From Thermoleophilia bacterium (lineage in GTDB: Bacteria > Actinomycetota > Thermoleophilia > Miltoncostaeales > Miltoncostaeaceae): a stretch of 27,721 nucleotides of DNA. Positions 7,501 through 15,916 of the stretch are shown piece after piece; position 1 is the first letter of the stretch; every line of letters starts with the position of its first letter. Made by a program: the position numbers and the translations under genes. The stretch spans positions 1-27,721 of the forward strand of contig JAEMRL010000002.1 of NCBI GenBank assembly GCA_016463385.1. Reading direction: 5' to 3'. The notes under the pieces are model-generated. The model saw only the letters and a program-made list of their open reading frames with translations, made no database searches and was not told the origin of the DNA.

Positions 7501-8412
7501 TCACCGCCCGGTGCGCGCGAGGTTTTCGCGCAGCGCCAGGAGGGAATCGAGCACCGCGTTCACGGGCGTCGGCACGCCGAGCGCGGCGCCCTCCCGCGCG
7601 AGGAAGCCGCAGAGCGCATCGCGCTCGAGGGGCTTGCCCGCCTCGAGGTCGCGCGCGGTGGAGGGGTGGTAGTCGCGCAGCTGGAGGTTGGGCGCCGCCA
7701 TCTCATCGACGTCCTCGGCGCCGAGCCTGATGCCGTGCCGCGCGGCCACGGCCACCACCTCCCACATCGCCGCGCGGACGAGCGCCTCCGAGTCGGGCGT
7801 CGCGAGCGCCTCGCCGGCGGTGGCGCCGGTCACGGCGCAGATCGCGTTGAAGCCGGCGTTCCAGAGCAGCTTGTGCCACTGGTCGTGGACGATCCGCTCC
7901 GACAGGGCGACGTCCCAGCACGGCGCCAGCAGCCCGTGGATCCGGGTTGCGCGCTCGCTCGGTCCGGACGGGTCGCCCATCTTCACCCAGCCCTCGGCCT
8001 CGTGGTCGACGATGCCGGGCTCCTCCACGCGCAGCCCGACGAAGGCGATCGCCCCGAGGACGCGCTCGGGCCCGAGCACCGCGGCCAGCCGCCCGACGTT
8101 CTCCACGCCGTTCTGGAGCGAGAGCACCGTGGTGCCCGGCCCGACGACCGGCTCGAGCGCACGCGCGGCGGCGACGGTGTGGTGCGACTTGGTGGTCACC
8201 AGCACCAGGTCCGGGGCCGGTCCCTCCGGCTGGGCGGGCGCGCGGACCGGGACGTCCCACAGGCGGCCGTCCGGCTCCCGCACGATCGCCCGTCCTGCGC
8301 GCACCAAGGCCTCCCGGTGCGGACCGCGGGCGATCATGGTGACCTCGTGGCCGCCACGCGCCAGCAGCGCGCCGTAGTAGGTTCCGACGGCCCCGGCCCC
8401 CATCACGGTCAC
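7501..8412 (-). CDS. panE: 2-dehydropantoate 2-reductase (ketopantoate reductase family)
   Basis: This 303-aa NADPH-dependent reductase converts ketopantoate to pantoate in the pantothenate and CoA pathway. An N-terminal Rossmann motif GAGAVGTYYG occupies residues 5-14, TTKSH and LQNGVEN follow, and the C-terminal helical domain contains DQWHKLLWNAGFNAICAVTG. The lysine there matches the catalytic Lys of the family. LEAGKPLERDAL corresponds to the substrate-binding Glu region. The family also includes reductases of other 2-oxo acids, so the pathway role is probable rather than proven. Start options are GTG 8412, GTG 8406 and ATG 8403; none has a clear ribosome-binding site. The first lies only 2 bp from the start of the divergent gene at 8415. 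Confidence 0.85.
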   Translation of the reverse strand: MTVMGAGAVGTYYGALLARGGHEVTMIARGPHREALVRAGRAIVREPDGRLWDVPVRAPAQPEGPAPDLVLVTTKSHHTVAAARALEPVVGPGTTVLSLQNGVENVGRLAAVLGPERVLGAIAFVGLRVEEPGIVDHEAEGWVKMGDPSGPSERATRIHGLLAPCWDVALSERIVHDQWHKLLWNAGFNAICAVTGATAGEALATPDSEALVRAAMWEVVAVAARHGIRLGAEDVDEMAAPNLQLRDYHPSTARDLEAGKPLERDALCGFLAREGAALGVPTPVNAVLDSLLALRENLARTGR

Positions 8413-8414
8413 AG

Positions 8415-9218
8415 ATGCCAGCTGAGAACCCCCCGTCCGGCGGCCGCCTCGAGATCGAGGATGACGGCCACGCGCTGATCGTCCGGATCGCCAACGAGAG
8501 CCGCGCCAACGCCCTCGACGACACGATCCTCGATGCCCTGGTGAGCCTACTGGAGGGCCCTCGCGCGGCGGCCGCGCGCGCGGTCGTGCTGACCGGAGCC
8601 GGTGATCGCCACTTCTCGGCGGGGCTCGACCTCGGCGAGCGCACCGCCGACGAGCTCGTCGACTACCTGCAGCAGGGCGAGCGCCGCCTCGGCCGCGCCG
8701 CGCGCGCGATCGCGAGCTGCCCGTCGCCGGTCGTCGGGGTGCTGAACGGCGCGGCCTTCGGGGGCGCGCTCGAGATCGCGATCGCCTGCGACTGGCGCAT
8801 CGCGCGGCGCGGCGCCCGCCTCGGCATGCCGGCCGCGCGGATCGGCGTGGTCTACGCGGCCGACGGCCTGCGCCGTTTCGTGGCCGCGATGGGCCCCGCG
8901 CGCACGCGCAGGTTCTTCCTCACGGGCGGCCCGGTCGATGCCGACGAGGCGTACGCCCTCGGCCTCGTCGATCAGGTGGTGGACGCCGCCGCCCTCGAGG
9001 AGGCGGTGCGCGCGGTCGTGGCCGACGTGTCCGCGGCGGCCCCGCTGGCCGTCGCCGGCACGCGGGCGATCATCTCCACGCTCACCGAGCGCGCCCCGTG
9101 GGAGGAGGTCGAGGGGACCGCCGCGCAGGCGCGCGCCCGTGCCTTCGGCTCGGAGGACTTCCGCGAGGGCCTCGCGGCGTTCCGCGAGAAGCGTCCCCCG
9201 GGGTTCACGGGGCGCTGA
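8415..9218 (+). CDS. Enoyl-CoA hydratase/isomerase (crotonase) family protein
   Basis: This 267-aa crotonase-fold protein binds an acyl-CoA thioester in a cytoplasmic trimer, as in the rest of the family. The first oxyanion-hole region (HFSAGLDLGE) and the second (NGAAFGGALEIAIACDWRIA) are both present. The Glu of GGALEIAIACD occupies the position of one hydratase catalytic glutamate. The second catalytic Glu, normally in a PE(I/V)xxG motif, is absent: the sequence reads GMPAARIGV. A true hydratase is therefore less likely than an isomerase, a hydrolase or another family reaction. The frame has no convincing ribosome-binding site at 8415, so a leaderless transcript is possible. It converges on the sigma factor gene with 12 bp between the stops. 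Confidence 0.82.
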   Translation: MPAENPPSGGRLEIEDDGHALIVRIANESRANALDDTILDALVSLLEGPRAAAARAVVLTGAGDRHFSAGLDLGERTADELVDYLQQGERRLGRAARAIASCPSPVVGVLNGAAFGGALEIAIACDWRIARRGARLGMPAARIGVVYAADGLRRFVAAMGPARTRRFFLTGGPVDADEAYALGLVDQVVDAAALEEAVRAVVADVSAAAPLAVAGTRAIISTLTERAPWEEVEGTAAQARARAFGSEDFREGLAAFREKRPPGFTGR

Positions 9219-9230
9219 GCCCGCCGGCCG

Positions 9231-9761
9231 TCAGCCGAGCTCGCGGACGATGCGCTCGCGCGCCCGGTACAGCCGGCTCATGACGGTGCCCTCCTTCACC
9301 CCGAGCGCCTTCGCGGCCTCCCGGTAGGAGAGGCCCGCCACATCCACCGCGACGACGACGTCGCGGAAGTCGTCCGGCAGCGCCGCGATCGCGCCGTAGA
9401 CCTGGGCGGTGTGGAGCGCGCCCTCCGGCGAGCCGCGGCCGCTCTCGTCCGCGAGCAGGTCGTCGAGCGGCACACCGACCGTCACGGGTCGCCGTGAACG
9501 GGCGCGGCGCGTATCGAGGAAGGTGTTGCGGAGGGCCGTGAGCAGGTAGCCGAGATCCTCCGACCGCGCCAGGAGGCGCCTGCGCGACAGGACCCGGGCA
9601 TAGGTCTCCTGCACCAGGTCCTCGGCGTCCTCGTGCGAGCCGCAGAGGGCCCAGGCGGCGCGGTAGAGGCGGTCGATGTGGTCGCCGAGGCCATCGCGGT
9701 CGAGCTCCCGGGCCCCGGCTCCGGACGCGGGCACCCGCGCGCGGGGGAGGGGGTCCGCCAT
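9231..9761 (-). CDS. ECF-type RNA polymerase sigma factor
   Basis: This sigma-70 family protein is about 176 aa from the ATG at 9761. The open frame continues to ATG 9806 and ATG 9899, but the added residues are low-complexity and not sigma-like. Region 2 is clear (HIDRLYRAAWALCGSHEDAEDLVQETY, quoted in part as DAEDLVQETYARVL), followed by YLLTALRNTFLD. Region 4 reads LPDDFRDVVVAVDVAGLSYREAAKALGVKEGTVMSRLYRARE, including the helix-turn-helix (for example LSYREAAKALGVKEGTVMSR). It would direct RNA polymerase to a small regulon. A membrane-anchored anti-sigma-like protein is encoded at 10441, separated by a divergent HxlR regulator. The pair may be cognate, but the sequence does not prove it. 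Confidence 0.85.
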   Translation of the reverse strand: MADPLPRARVPASGAGARELDRDGLGDHIDRLYRAAWALCGSHEDAEDLVQETYARVLSRRRLLARSEDLGYLLTALRNTFLDTRRARSRRPVTVGVPLDDLLADESGRGSPEGALHTAQVYGAIAALPDDFRDVVVAVDVAGLSYREAAKALGVKEGTVMSRLYRARERIVRELG

Positions 9762-9872
9762 GCCGCCGCGTGAGGCGGCGTGGGCGCCGTCGGGGTGTCC
9801 GTGCATCCGCCCCCGATCGTCCACGGGACCGCGCCCGGGGGATAGAGGCGAGCCGGGTAACCGCGGAACTGG

Positions 9873-9902
9873 TCGAAAGTCGGTGATGCGGGGGTGCATA
9901 AT
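9873..9902 (+). promoter_or_regulatory. Candidate promoter for the HxlR regulator gene
   Basis: TCGAAA (9873-9878), an 18-nt spacer and CATAAT (9897-9902) fit a sigma-70 type promoter. Transcription would begin 6-7 nt downstream, at or beside the ATG at 9909, implying a leaderless mRNA. Confidence 0.5.
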
Positions 9903-9908
9903 CGTGTG

Positions 9909-10328
9909 ATGGCGACCACCCCCCGGTCGATGATGGACCCGGCGGCCCTCGATGCGGTCGATGCCGGCTGCCCCGCCCGCCGCCTGCTCGGGCGCCTCGC
10001 CGAGCGCTGGACCGGCCTGGTGCTCGTCGTCCTCGCCGACGGCCGCGAGAAGCGCTTCTCGGAGGTCGCCCGGGAGATCGGGAACATCTCGCCCAAGATG
10101 CTCTCGCAGACGCTGCGCGGGCTCGAGCGAGACGGGCTCGTGGAGCGCCGCGCGAACGGCGGCCCCGGTGGACGGCCGGTCTATCGCGTCTCGCCGCTCG
10201 GCGCCGAGATGATGGAGCCCCTCGGTGCCCTGTCCGGCTGGGCGTACGCCAACCGCGAGGCCCTCGACCGGGCCCGCGAGCAGTACGACGCCACCCCACG
10301 ATCCGAGGCGCCGGCTCCCATCGCCTAG
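9909..10328 (+). CDS. HxlR-family winged helix-turn-helix regulator
   Basis: This 139-aa protein has the full HxlR domain: CPARRLLGRLAERWTGLVLVVLADG, then KRFSEVAREIGNISPKMLSQTL (recognition helix), LERDGLVERRANGG, and wing and end residues YRVSPLGAEM. These proteins bind DNA as dimers, often at divergent promoters near their own gene. C21 occupies the N-terminal position that serves as a redox or aldehyde sensor in some members. The ATG at 9909 was preferred because a -10 box lies directly upstream; a GTG at 9894 is in frame as an alternative. The gene is divergent from the sigma factor and followed by an anti-sigma-like gene, either of which may be its target. Confidence 0.88.
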   Translation: MATTPRSMMDPAALDAVDAGCPARRLLGRLAERWTGLVLVVLADGREKRFSEVAREIGNISPKMLSQTLRGLERDGLVERRANGGPGGRPVYRVSPLGAEMMEPLGALSGWAYANREALDRAREQYDATPRSEAPAPIA

Positions 10329-10339
10329 TCGAGTCGCCC

Positions 10340-10356
10340 GGACGGGTCCCCCGTCC
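10340..10356 (+). terminator. Hairpin after the HxlR gene
   Basis: GGACGG and CCGTCC arms (10340-10345, 10351-10356) enclose a 5-nt loop, 11 nt after the TAG. No T-run follows, so termination is only a suggestion. Confidence 0.3.
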
Positions 10357-10367
10357 TCGCCGGCGCG

Positions 10368-10393
10368 GGAATAGAACCCGTCGCGTGGACGTC
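10368..10393 (+). promoter_or_regulatory. Possible ECF-type promoter for the anti-sigma-like gene
   Basis: GGAATA (10368-10373), a 16-nt spacer and CGTC (10390-10393) resemble the general ECF pattern of a GGAA-type -35 and a CGT-type -10. The start of the gene at 10441 lies about 48 nt downstream. The match is short, and the same signal was not found before the sigma gene. Confidence 0.27.
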
Positions 10394-10440
10394 CCCGTCA
10401 GTCGACGGGAACACCCGGCCCCGCGCGGGAGGGACGACGC

Positions 10441-11124
10441 ATGGATGAGGAGCGGATCGACCGGGACGAGCTCGCGAGGCGACTCGACGCGCAGGAGCGC
10501 GCGCGCGAGATCGTGGCCCGGGCCGCCGTGCCGGCGCCGACGCACCTGCGGACACGCATCGAGGAGCTGTCGGCGCCGTCCCCCCCGCGGCGGGCGCGGC
10601 GGCGCGCGTTCGCCGGGGGCCTCGCCGCCGCGGCGATCGCGGTCGCGGCGCTGCTGGTGCTGTTCCTCCCCGGTGGGGCGGCCGGTCCCGGCCTCGCCGA
10701 GGCGGCCGGGCTCGCCCGCCTTCCCGCCACCGGGAGTGCTCCGGCCGCGCGCCCCGACGCCCCCGCGCTGCTCGCCGCCGACCTCGACGGCGTCGCCTTC
10801 CCCGACTGGGCCGCCGAGTTCGGGTGGGAGGCCACCGGGATCCGCCGCGACGAGGTCGGCGGCCGCCGGGCCGTGACGGTCTTCTATGCCAAGGAGGCGC
10901 GGCGCCTGGCCTACACGATCGTCTCGGGGGACGCGCTCTCCGTGCCCGGTGAGCCGGACGCCACCATCGAGGGGGTCGAGTTCCGCTTCGTCGTGACCGA
11001 CGCGGGCGAGGTGCTCACCTGGGAGCGCGAGGGCCGCACCTGCATCATCAGCGCGCCGGGGACGCCACGGGCGAAGGCGCTCGACCTTGCCGCCTGGAGA
11101 GGCGCGGGCGCGGTCGGCTTCTAG
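10441..11124 (+). CDS. Membrane-anchored anti-sigma-factor-like protein
   Basis: This 227-aa protein has an acidic and basic helical N-terminus and the segment VPAPTHLRTRIEEL before an arginine-rich stop. A single membrane helix follows (about residues 57-76), then an extracytoplasmic domain of about 150 residues with GVEFRFVVTDAGEV and GRTCIIS. The APxxLRxRIEEL-RRR-TM layout is what anti-sigma factors of this actinobacterial group commonly show. The zinc-binding H-x3-C-x2-C motif of the standard anti-sigma domain is missing. It starts after a good GGGAGGGACGACGC leader. It probably controls the nearby ECF sigma factor at 9231, but the two genes are separated by a regulator and lie on opposite strands. 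The call is an inference from architecture. Confidence 0.55.
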   Translation: MDEERIDRDELARRLDAQERAREIVARAAVPAPTHLRTRIEELSAPSPPRRARRRAFAGGLAAAAIAVAALLVLFLPGGAAGPGLAEAAGLARLPATGSAPAARPDAPALLAADLDGVAFPDWAAEFGWEATGIRRDEVGGRRAVTVFYAKEARRLAYTIVSGDALSVPGEPDATIEGVEFRFVVTDAGEVLTWEREGRTCIISAPGTPRAKALDLAAWRGAGAVGF

Positions 11125-11173
11125 GTGATCGACCCGTTCCGGCCCGGGATCCGGCCGCGCCCGGTGATCACCG

Positions 11174-12994
11174 CTAGCGGCGGCGGGTCAGCGACGAGGC
11201 CAGGTCGGCGGTGCCGATCGAGCCCGGCTGGAAGTCGGCGGTCGAGAGGCCGAAGGCCAGGCGGCGGCGCAGCGCCTCGGCACGGCGCACGGCGCCCTGC
11301 GCGATCTCCTGGGTGATCAGGAGCTGGGCCGCGGTGACGCGCACGCGCGTTGTCCGGCCCGTGCGGGAAGGCACCACGGTGACGGTGGCCGGGGCGGCGA
11401 CGGTGGTCGCCCCCGCGGCCCCCAGGCTCACGCCCGCCGCGAGCTTCTCGGGCCCGATCGCCCCGTCGGCGATGTCGCCGCCGGTCAGGCCGGCCTTCAG
11501 CCGCGCCTCGAGGCCCTCGATGCGCCGCACCGCCGACTGGGCGATGCGCTGCGTGCGGAGCATCTGGCGGCCGTTGGCCCGGATCGGGCCCTTCGTGCGC
11601 GCGGTCGTGGCCCCCGTGCCGATCGGGCGCACGGCGGCGGCCGCGGTGCCCGACGACTCCGCGCCACCGACGGGGCGCAGCGCGGCGTCGAACGCCGCCG
11701 CGCCGAGGCCCCCGTGCCGGATGTCGCCGGCCGTGATGCCGGCGGCCAGCCACTGCTCGATCGCGGCCACGCGCCGCACGGCGGCCTCCGCGATGCGGCG
11801 GTTGACCAGCATCTGCGCGCCGTCCACCCGCACCGGGCGCACCAGGTCGAAATAGCTCAGCCCGAGCGGCTCGTCCGCGTAGCCGGCGCGGCGCGAGTAG
11901 GGCCAGACGCGCCAGGCGTAGCGCAGTCCGAACCGCAGGCCCGCCGGGCGCGCGCGGGTGCCGCGCGGGAACACGGAGGAGACCTTCACCAGCGAGGTCC
12001 CGCGCACTTGGAAGATCTGCAGGTTGTAGAGCGTCGCGCCCGGCACCGCGCGCCATCGCAGCAGCGGGCGCGGGCGCGTGAGCGTGGCGCCGGCCCGCGG
12101 CGTCAGGCGCGCCGGGGTGCGCACCCGCGGCGTGGGCCGCAGGGCCGCCGGCACGGCCTGCACGACGGTGAACGGGTCGGCCACGCTGAAGGGCCCGGGC
12201 CGGCCGCCCGCCCGCGTCTGGCGCACCTGGAACGCGTATGCGCCGGGCAGCAGGGGGCCGAGCGTGACCGAGGCGTCGAAGGTGTCGCCCTGCGACACCA
12301 CCGTCCCCTGCGAGAGCACCTGCCAGGTGAAGAGCGCACCCGCATCGCCCCCCGCCCAGGAGAACACCGGGCGGTTGCCGCGCACGGGCTGCGCCGGGCG
12401 GCCGGTGATGACCGGCGGTCCCGGGCCGACCGCGAACGCGACCGTCCGGGACGCGGGATTGCCGGCGGCGTCCGAGGCGGTGACGCTGAGCGTGCCGGGG
12501 CCGCTGACGTCGGTGGGCAGCGGCGCGGCGTCGGCGAGGGTCCCGGTGCAGGTCACCGCGCCCCCGCCGCACGAGTAGTCCACCTCCACGGCCTGGCCGG
12601 GCAGGTAGAGCGCGCCGTCGACCGGCTGGCGCACCGCGATCGTGGGGGGCGTGACGTCGACGCGCACGATGCGGCGGGCCTTGGCGCCGCCGGGCGATTC
12701 GGCGGCGTCGAGGTTGTACGTCCCCGTGGGCAGGCCGGCGAGCCGCACCGTCAGCGGTGAACGTCCCGAGCCCTTGCGGGTCGTGCCCGACAGCGTCCAC
12801 GTGATCGTCACGCCCCGCGCGCTGCCGGTGACGGTGTACGAGGGCGTCGGCGTGGCGATGTTCCACACCGCGGCGTTCGCGCCGCTGATCCTCGGCGCCA
12901 CGGGCGCGGCGGCAGCGGCGGCCGGGACGAGCGCCGCGGCGATCAGCCCCAGCGCGAGAGGTGCGATCCGGCGGAGCAGGGATCCCGGGCGCAT
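11174..12994 (-). CDS. Large exported protein: Ig/FN3-like domains plus three C-terminal helix repeats
   Basis: This 606-aa protein has a signal peptide (residues 1 to about 30, LALGLIAAALVPAAAAAAP). About 350 residues of beta-sandwich-like sequence follow: VTPPTIAVRQPVDGA with SVTASDAAGNPASRTV typical of bacterial Ig-like modules, then PVFSWAGG and PLLRWRAVPGATLYNLQIF typical of fibronectin-III-like modules. From residue 394 there are three copies, 80-83 residues apart, of a helix motif (QMLVNRRIAEAAVRR; QMLRTQRIAQSAVRR; QLLITQEIAQGAVRR), each followed by a GxTxGDIxxGxIG-type segment. The same helix motif occurs in the exported proteins at 6125 and 6775. There is no sortase motif or C-terminal membrane helix. 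GGTATCGT 8 nt before the ATG suggests leaderless transcription. Function unknown; extracellular scaffold or surface binding is a guess. Confidence 0.78.
   Translation of the reverse strand: MRPGSLLRRIAPLALGLIAAALVPAAAAAAPVAPRISGANAAVWNIATPTPSYTVTGSARGVTITWTLSGTTRKGSGRSPLTVRLAGLPTGTYNLDAAESPGGAKARRIVRVDVTPPTIAVRQPVDGALYLPGQAVEVDYSCGGGAVTCTGTLADAAPLPTDVSGPGTLSVTASDAAGNPASRTVAFAVGPGPPVITGRPAQPVRGNRPVFSWAGGDAGALFTWQVLSQGTVVSQGDTFDASVTLGPLLPGAYAFQVRQTRAGGRPGPFSVADPFTVVQAVPAALRPTPRVRTPARLTPRAGATLTRPRPLLRWRAVPGATLYNLQIFQVRGTSLVKVSSVFPRGTRARPAGLRFGLRYAWRVWPYSRRAGYADEPLGLSYFDLVRPVRVDGAQMLVNRRIAEAAVRRVAAIEQWLAAGITAGDIRHGGLGAAAFDAALRPVGGAESSGTAAAAVRPIGTGATTARTKGPIRANGRQMLRTQRIAQSAVRRIEGLEARLKAGLTGGDIADGAIGPEKLAAGVSLGAAGATTVAAPATVTVVPSRTGRTTRVRVTAAQLLITQEIAQGAVRRAEALRRRLAFGLSTADFQPGSIGTADLASSLTRRR
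11189..11815 (-). repeat. Three protein-level repeats of the QxLxxQxIAxxAVRR module
   Basis: Copies run 11815-11678 (residues 394-439), 11566-11429 (477-522) and 11326-11189 (557-602). Each is about 46 aa: a predicted amphipathic helix, then a turn-rich tail (GITAGDIRHGGLG, GLTGGDIADGAIGPEKLA, GLSTADFQPGSIGTADLA). The linkers are Ala/Thr/Val-rich. Divergence between copies points to an old duplication. Confidence 0.75.
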
Positions 12995-13002
12995 GAGGTC
13001 GC

Positions 13003-13008
13003 ACGATA
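13003..13008 (-). promoter_or_regulatory. Candidate -10 box (TATCGT) for the 606-aa exported protein gene
   Basis: GGTATCGT on the minus strand ends 8 nt before the ATG at 12994. It matches the sequences before gtrA and the VOC gene in both octamer and spacing. No -35 was recognised. Confidence 0.4.
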
Positions 13009-13084
13009 CCTCCGCCCGGATGGGGGAGGCAGCCGCCGAGGGTAAGGATTCCGTTGGATCGGCCCCCGGCGGGCCGGCCCCGGG

Positions 13085-13114
13085 CGCTCCCCCCGGCGCG
13101 CGCCGGGGGGAGCG
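13085..13114 (-). terminator. Strong hairpin downstream of pckA
   Basis: Thirteen-base perfect arms (13085-13097 and 13102-13114) enclose a GCGC loop, 12 nt after the pckA TAG. There is no T-run, but the stem is very stable and well placed to end transcription from pckA, as U-poor terminators in high-GC actinomycetes often are. Confidence 0.65.
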
Positions 13115-13126
13115 GGGTGCCGCTGC

Positions 13127-14698
<1,572 letters not shown>

Positions 14699-14699
14699 G

Positions 14700-15893
14700 T
14701 CAGCTCCCCGTCTTTGCATCCGTCAGTTTTCGCAACCCGCTCTGCCCGAACGCCCAGTAGCCGATGGCCGGTAGGAGCGCGGCGGCGGGTAGCGCCATCG
14801 GAGAGCCTGCCACGTGGAGGACGATCCCGCATCCGAAACCCGCCCCCCAGCAGCACAGTCCTGTAGTTCCCCACCCCGGCGATGCGGCTTTTCCCCGAGC
14901 GGCGTGTATCGCGCAGACCGCCGCGAGCCCCGGCGCGGCGAGCGCCATCACGGTCAGCCAGGGGAGCATGAGGCCCGAGAAGCCGCCGGCGGCGACGATG
15001 GTCCCCACGACCGTGACCGCGGGCATCGACAGCGACAGCGGGATCCGAGGGAGGACGTCCGTCAGGGACAGACCGCCCGACCAGATGTTGGTCAGCACCG
15101 ATCCGGTGAAGCCGAGCGCCACGAACAGGTAGGCGGCCTCGGGGCTGCCGAGTCGGCGCATCACGTCGGCCAGGTCCCAGGTGCCGGTGGCCGCCTGCAG
15201 CGCGGCGCCCGCGAGCGCGAACGCGATAAGCGGGACGATGAGGCCGGTGAGCGCGCACCAGACCACCTGGCGGGTGCGCGCCAGGTCGTGGGTGAAGTCG
15301 GGCGTGCGCAGCGAGAAGGCGGCGCCGTAGCCGACCACCAGCACGACCGCGGGCGCGAACCCGATCGGGTCCGATCCCGCCGCGCCGCCCGACAGCGTCA
15401 CCGGGGCGTCGGCGAAGGCGAGATGCAGGCCGTAGGCGGCGAGCACCGTCGTCGCCACCCCGGCGACGAGGGCCGACCACGACAGAGCGCCGAGACCCAC
15501 GCGGGCCACACCGAGCATCACCGCCGCGAACAGGGCGACCCCGGCCACGTCGGGGAGGCCCAGCAGGCGGGCGACCGCGACCCCGGCGACGCCCGCGTTG
15601 ACGCCGAACCAGCCGATCATCATCAGCAGCATCACCACCGAGGCGGTCCGGCGGCTGCCCCGCGCGCCGAGCGGGCCGGCGGTGAGGGCGCTCAGCGTCA
15701 TCCCGGTCCGCTGGCCGATCACCCCCTGGCCGATGGCGAGGGCCGACAGCAGGGCGACGCCGGTGAGCAGCGCGGCGACCAGCTCGCCGCCCTTCAGCCC
15801 CTCGCCGAGCCCGCCGCCGGTCATGAGCGCGGCCGGGCTCGTCCCGATGCCGACCCATGGACCGACGCGCCCCAGCCAGCCGTCGCGCTCCAT
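14700..15893 (-). CDS. NCS1-family (cytosine/purine permease-like) transporter
   Basis: This 397-aa protein has about eleven to twelve membrane segments and features of nucleobase:cation symporters of the CodB type. These are an N-terminal GIGTSPAALMTGGGL, GQRTGMTLSALTAGPLGARG at the second conserved loop, and MMIGWFGVNAGVAG in the third. VVGYGAAFSLRTPDFTHDLAR lies mid-protein. It would carry a nucleobase or related compound across the inner membrane. Its stop lies one base before the GTG of pckA, so the two are almost certainly co-translated, an unexpected partnership. The ATG at 15893 has no ribosome-binding site; TACCGT 6 nt upstream suggests leaderless expression, divergent from the VOC gene. 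Substrate unknown. Confidence 0.78.
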   Translation of the reverse strand: MERDGWLGRVGPWVGIGTSPAALMTGGGLGEGLKGGELVAALLTGVALLSALAIGQGVIGQRTGMTLSALTAGPLGARGSRRTASVVMLLMMIGWFGVNAGVAGVAVARLLGLPDVAGVALFAAVMLGVARVGLGALSWSALVAGVATTVLAAYGLHLAFADAPVTLSGGAAGSDPIGFAPAVVLVVGYGAAFSLRTPDFTHDLARTRQVVWCALTGLIVPLIAFALAGAALQAATGTWDLADVMRRLGSPEAAYLFVALGFTGSVLTNIWSGGLSLTDVLPRIPLSLSMPAVTVVGTIVAAGGFSGLMLPWLTVMALAAPGLAAVCAIHAARGKAASPGWGTTGLCCWGAGFGCGIVLHVAGSPMALPAAALLPAIGYWAFGQSGLRKLTDAKTGS

Positions 15894-15899
15894 CGCGCG

Positions 15900-15909
15900 A
15901 CGGTATCGT
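15900..15909. promoter_or_regulatory. Overlapping divergent -10 boxes between the permease and VOC genes
   Basis: The 10-bp sequence ACGGTATCGT gives TATCGT on the plus strand (7 nt before GTG 15917) and TACCGT on the minus strand (6 nt before ATG 15893). Only 23 bp separate the two starts, so both transcripts are probably leaderless and compete for the same polymerase site. Confidence 0.42.
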
Positions 15910-15916
15910 GCGGCGC

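Noticed and set aside
9762..9899. N-terminal extension of the sigma factor to ATG 9806 or 9899
   Set aside because: The added residues are Pro/Gly/His-rich and unlike sigma factors, and the longest form would start next to the divergent HxlR promoter.
13030..13055. A third copy of the GGTAAGxGTCCC element before the 606-aa protein gene
   Set aside because: GGTAAGGATTCC is present but in the opposite orientation relative to that gene and matches only about half of the 17-nt element.
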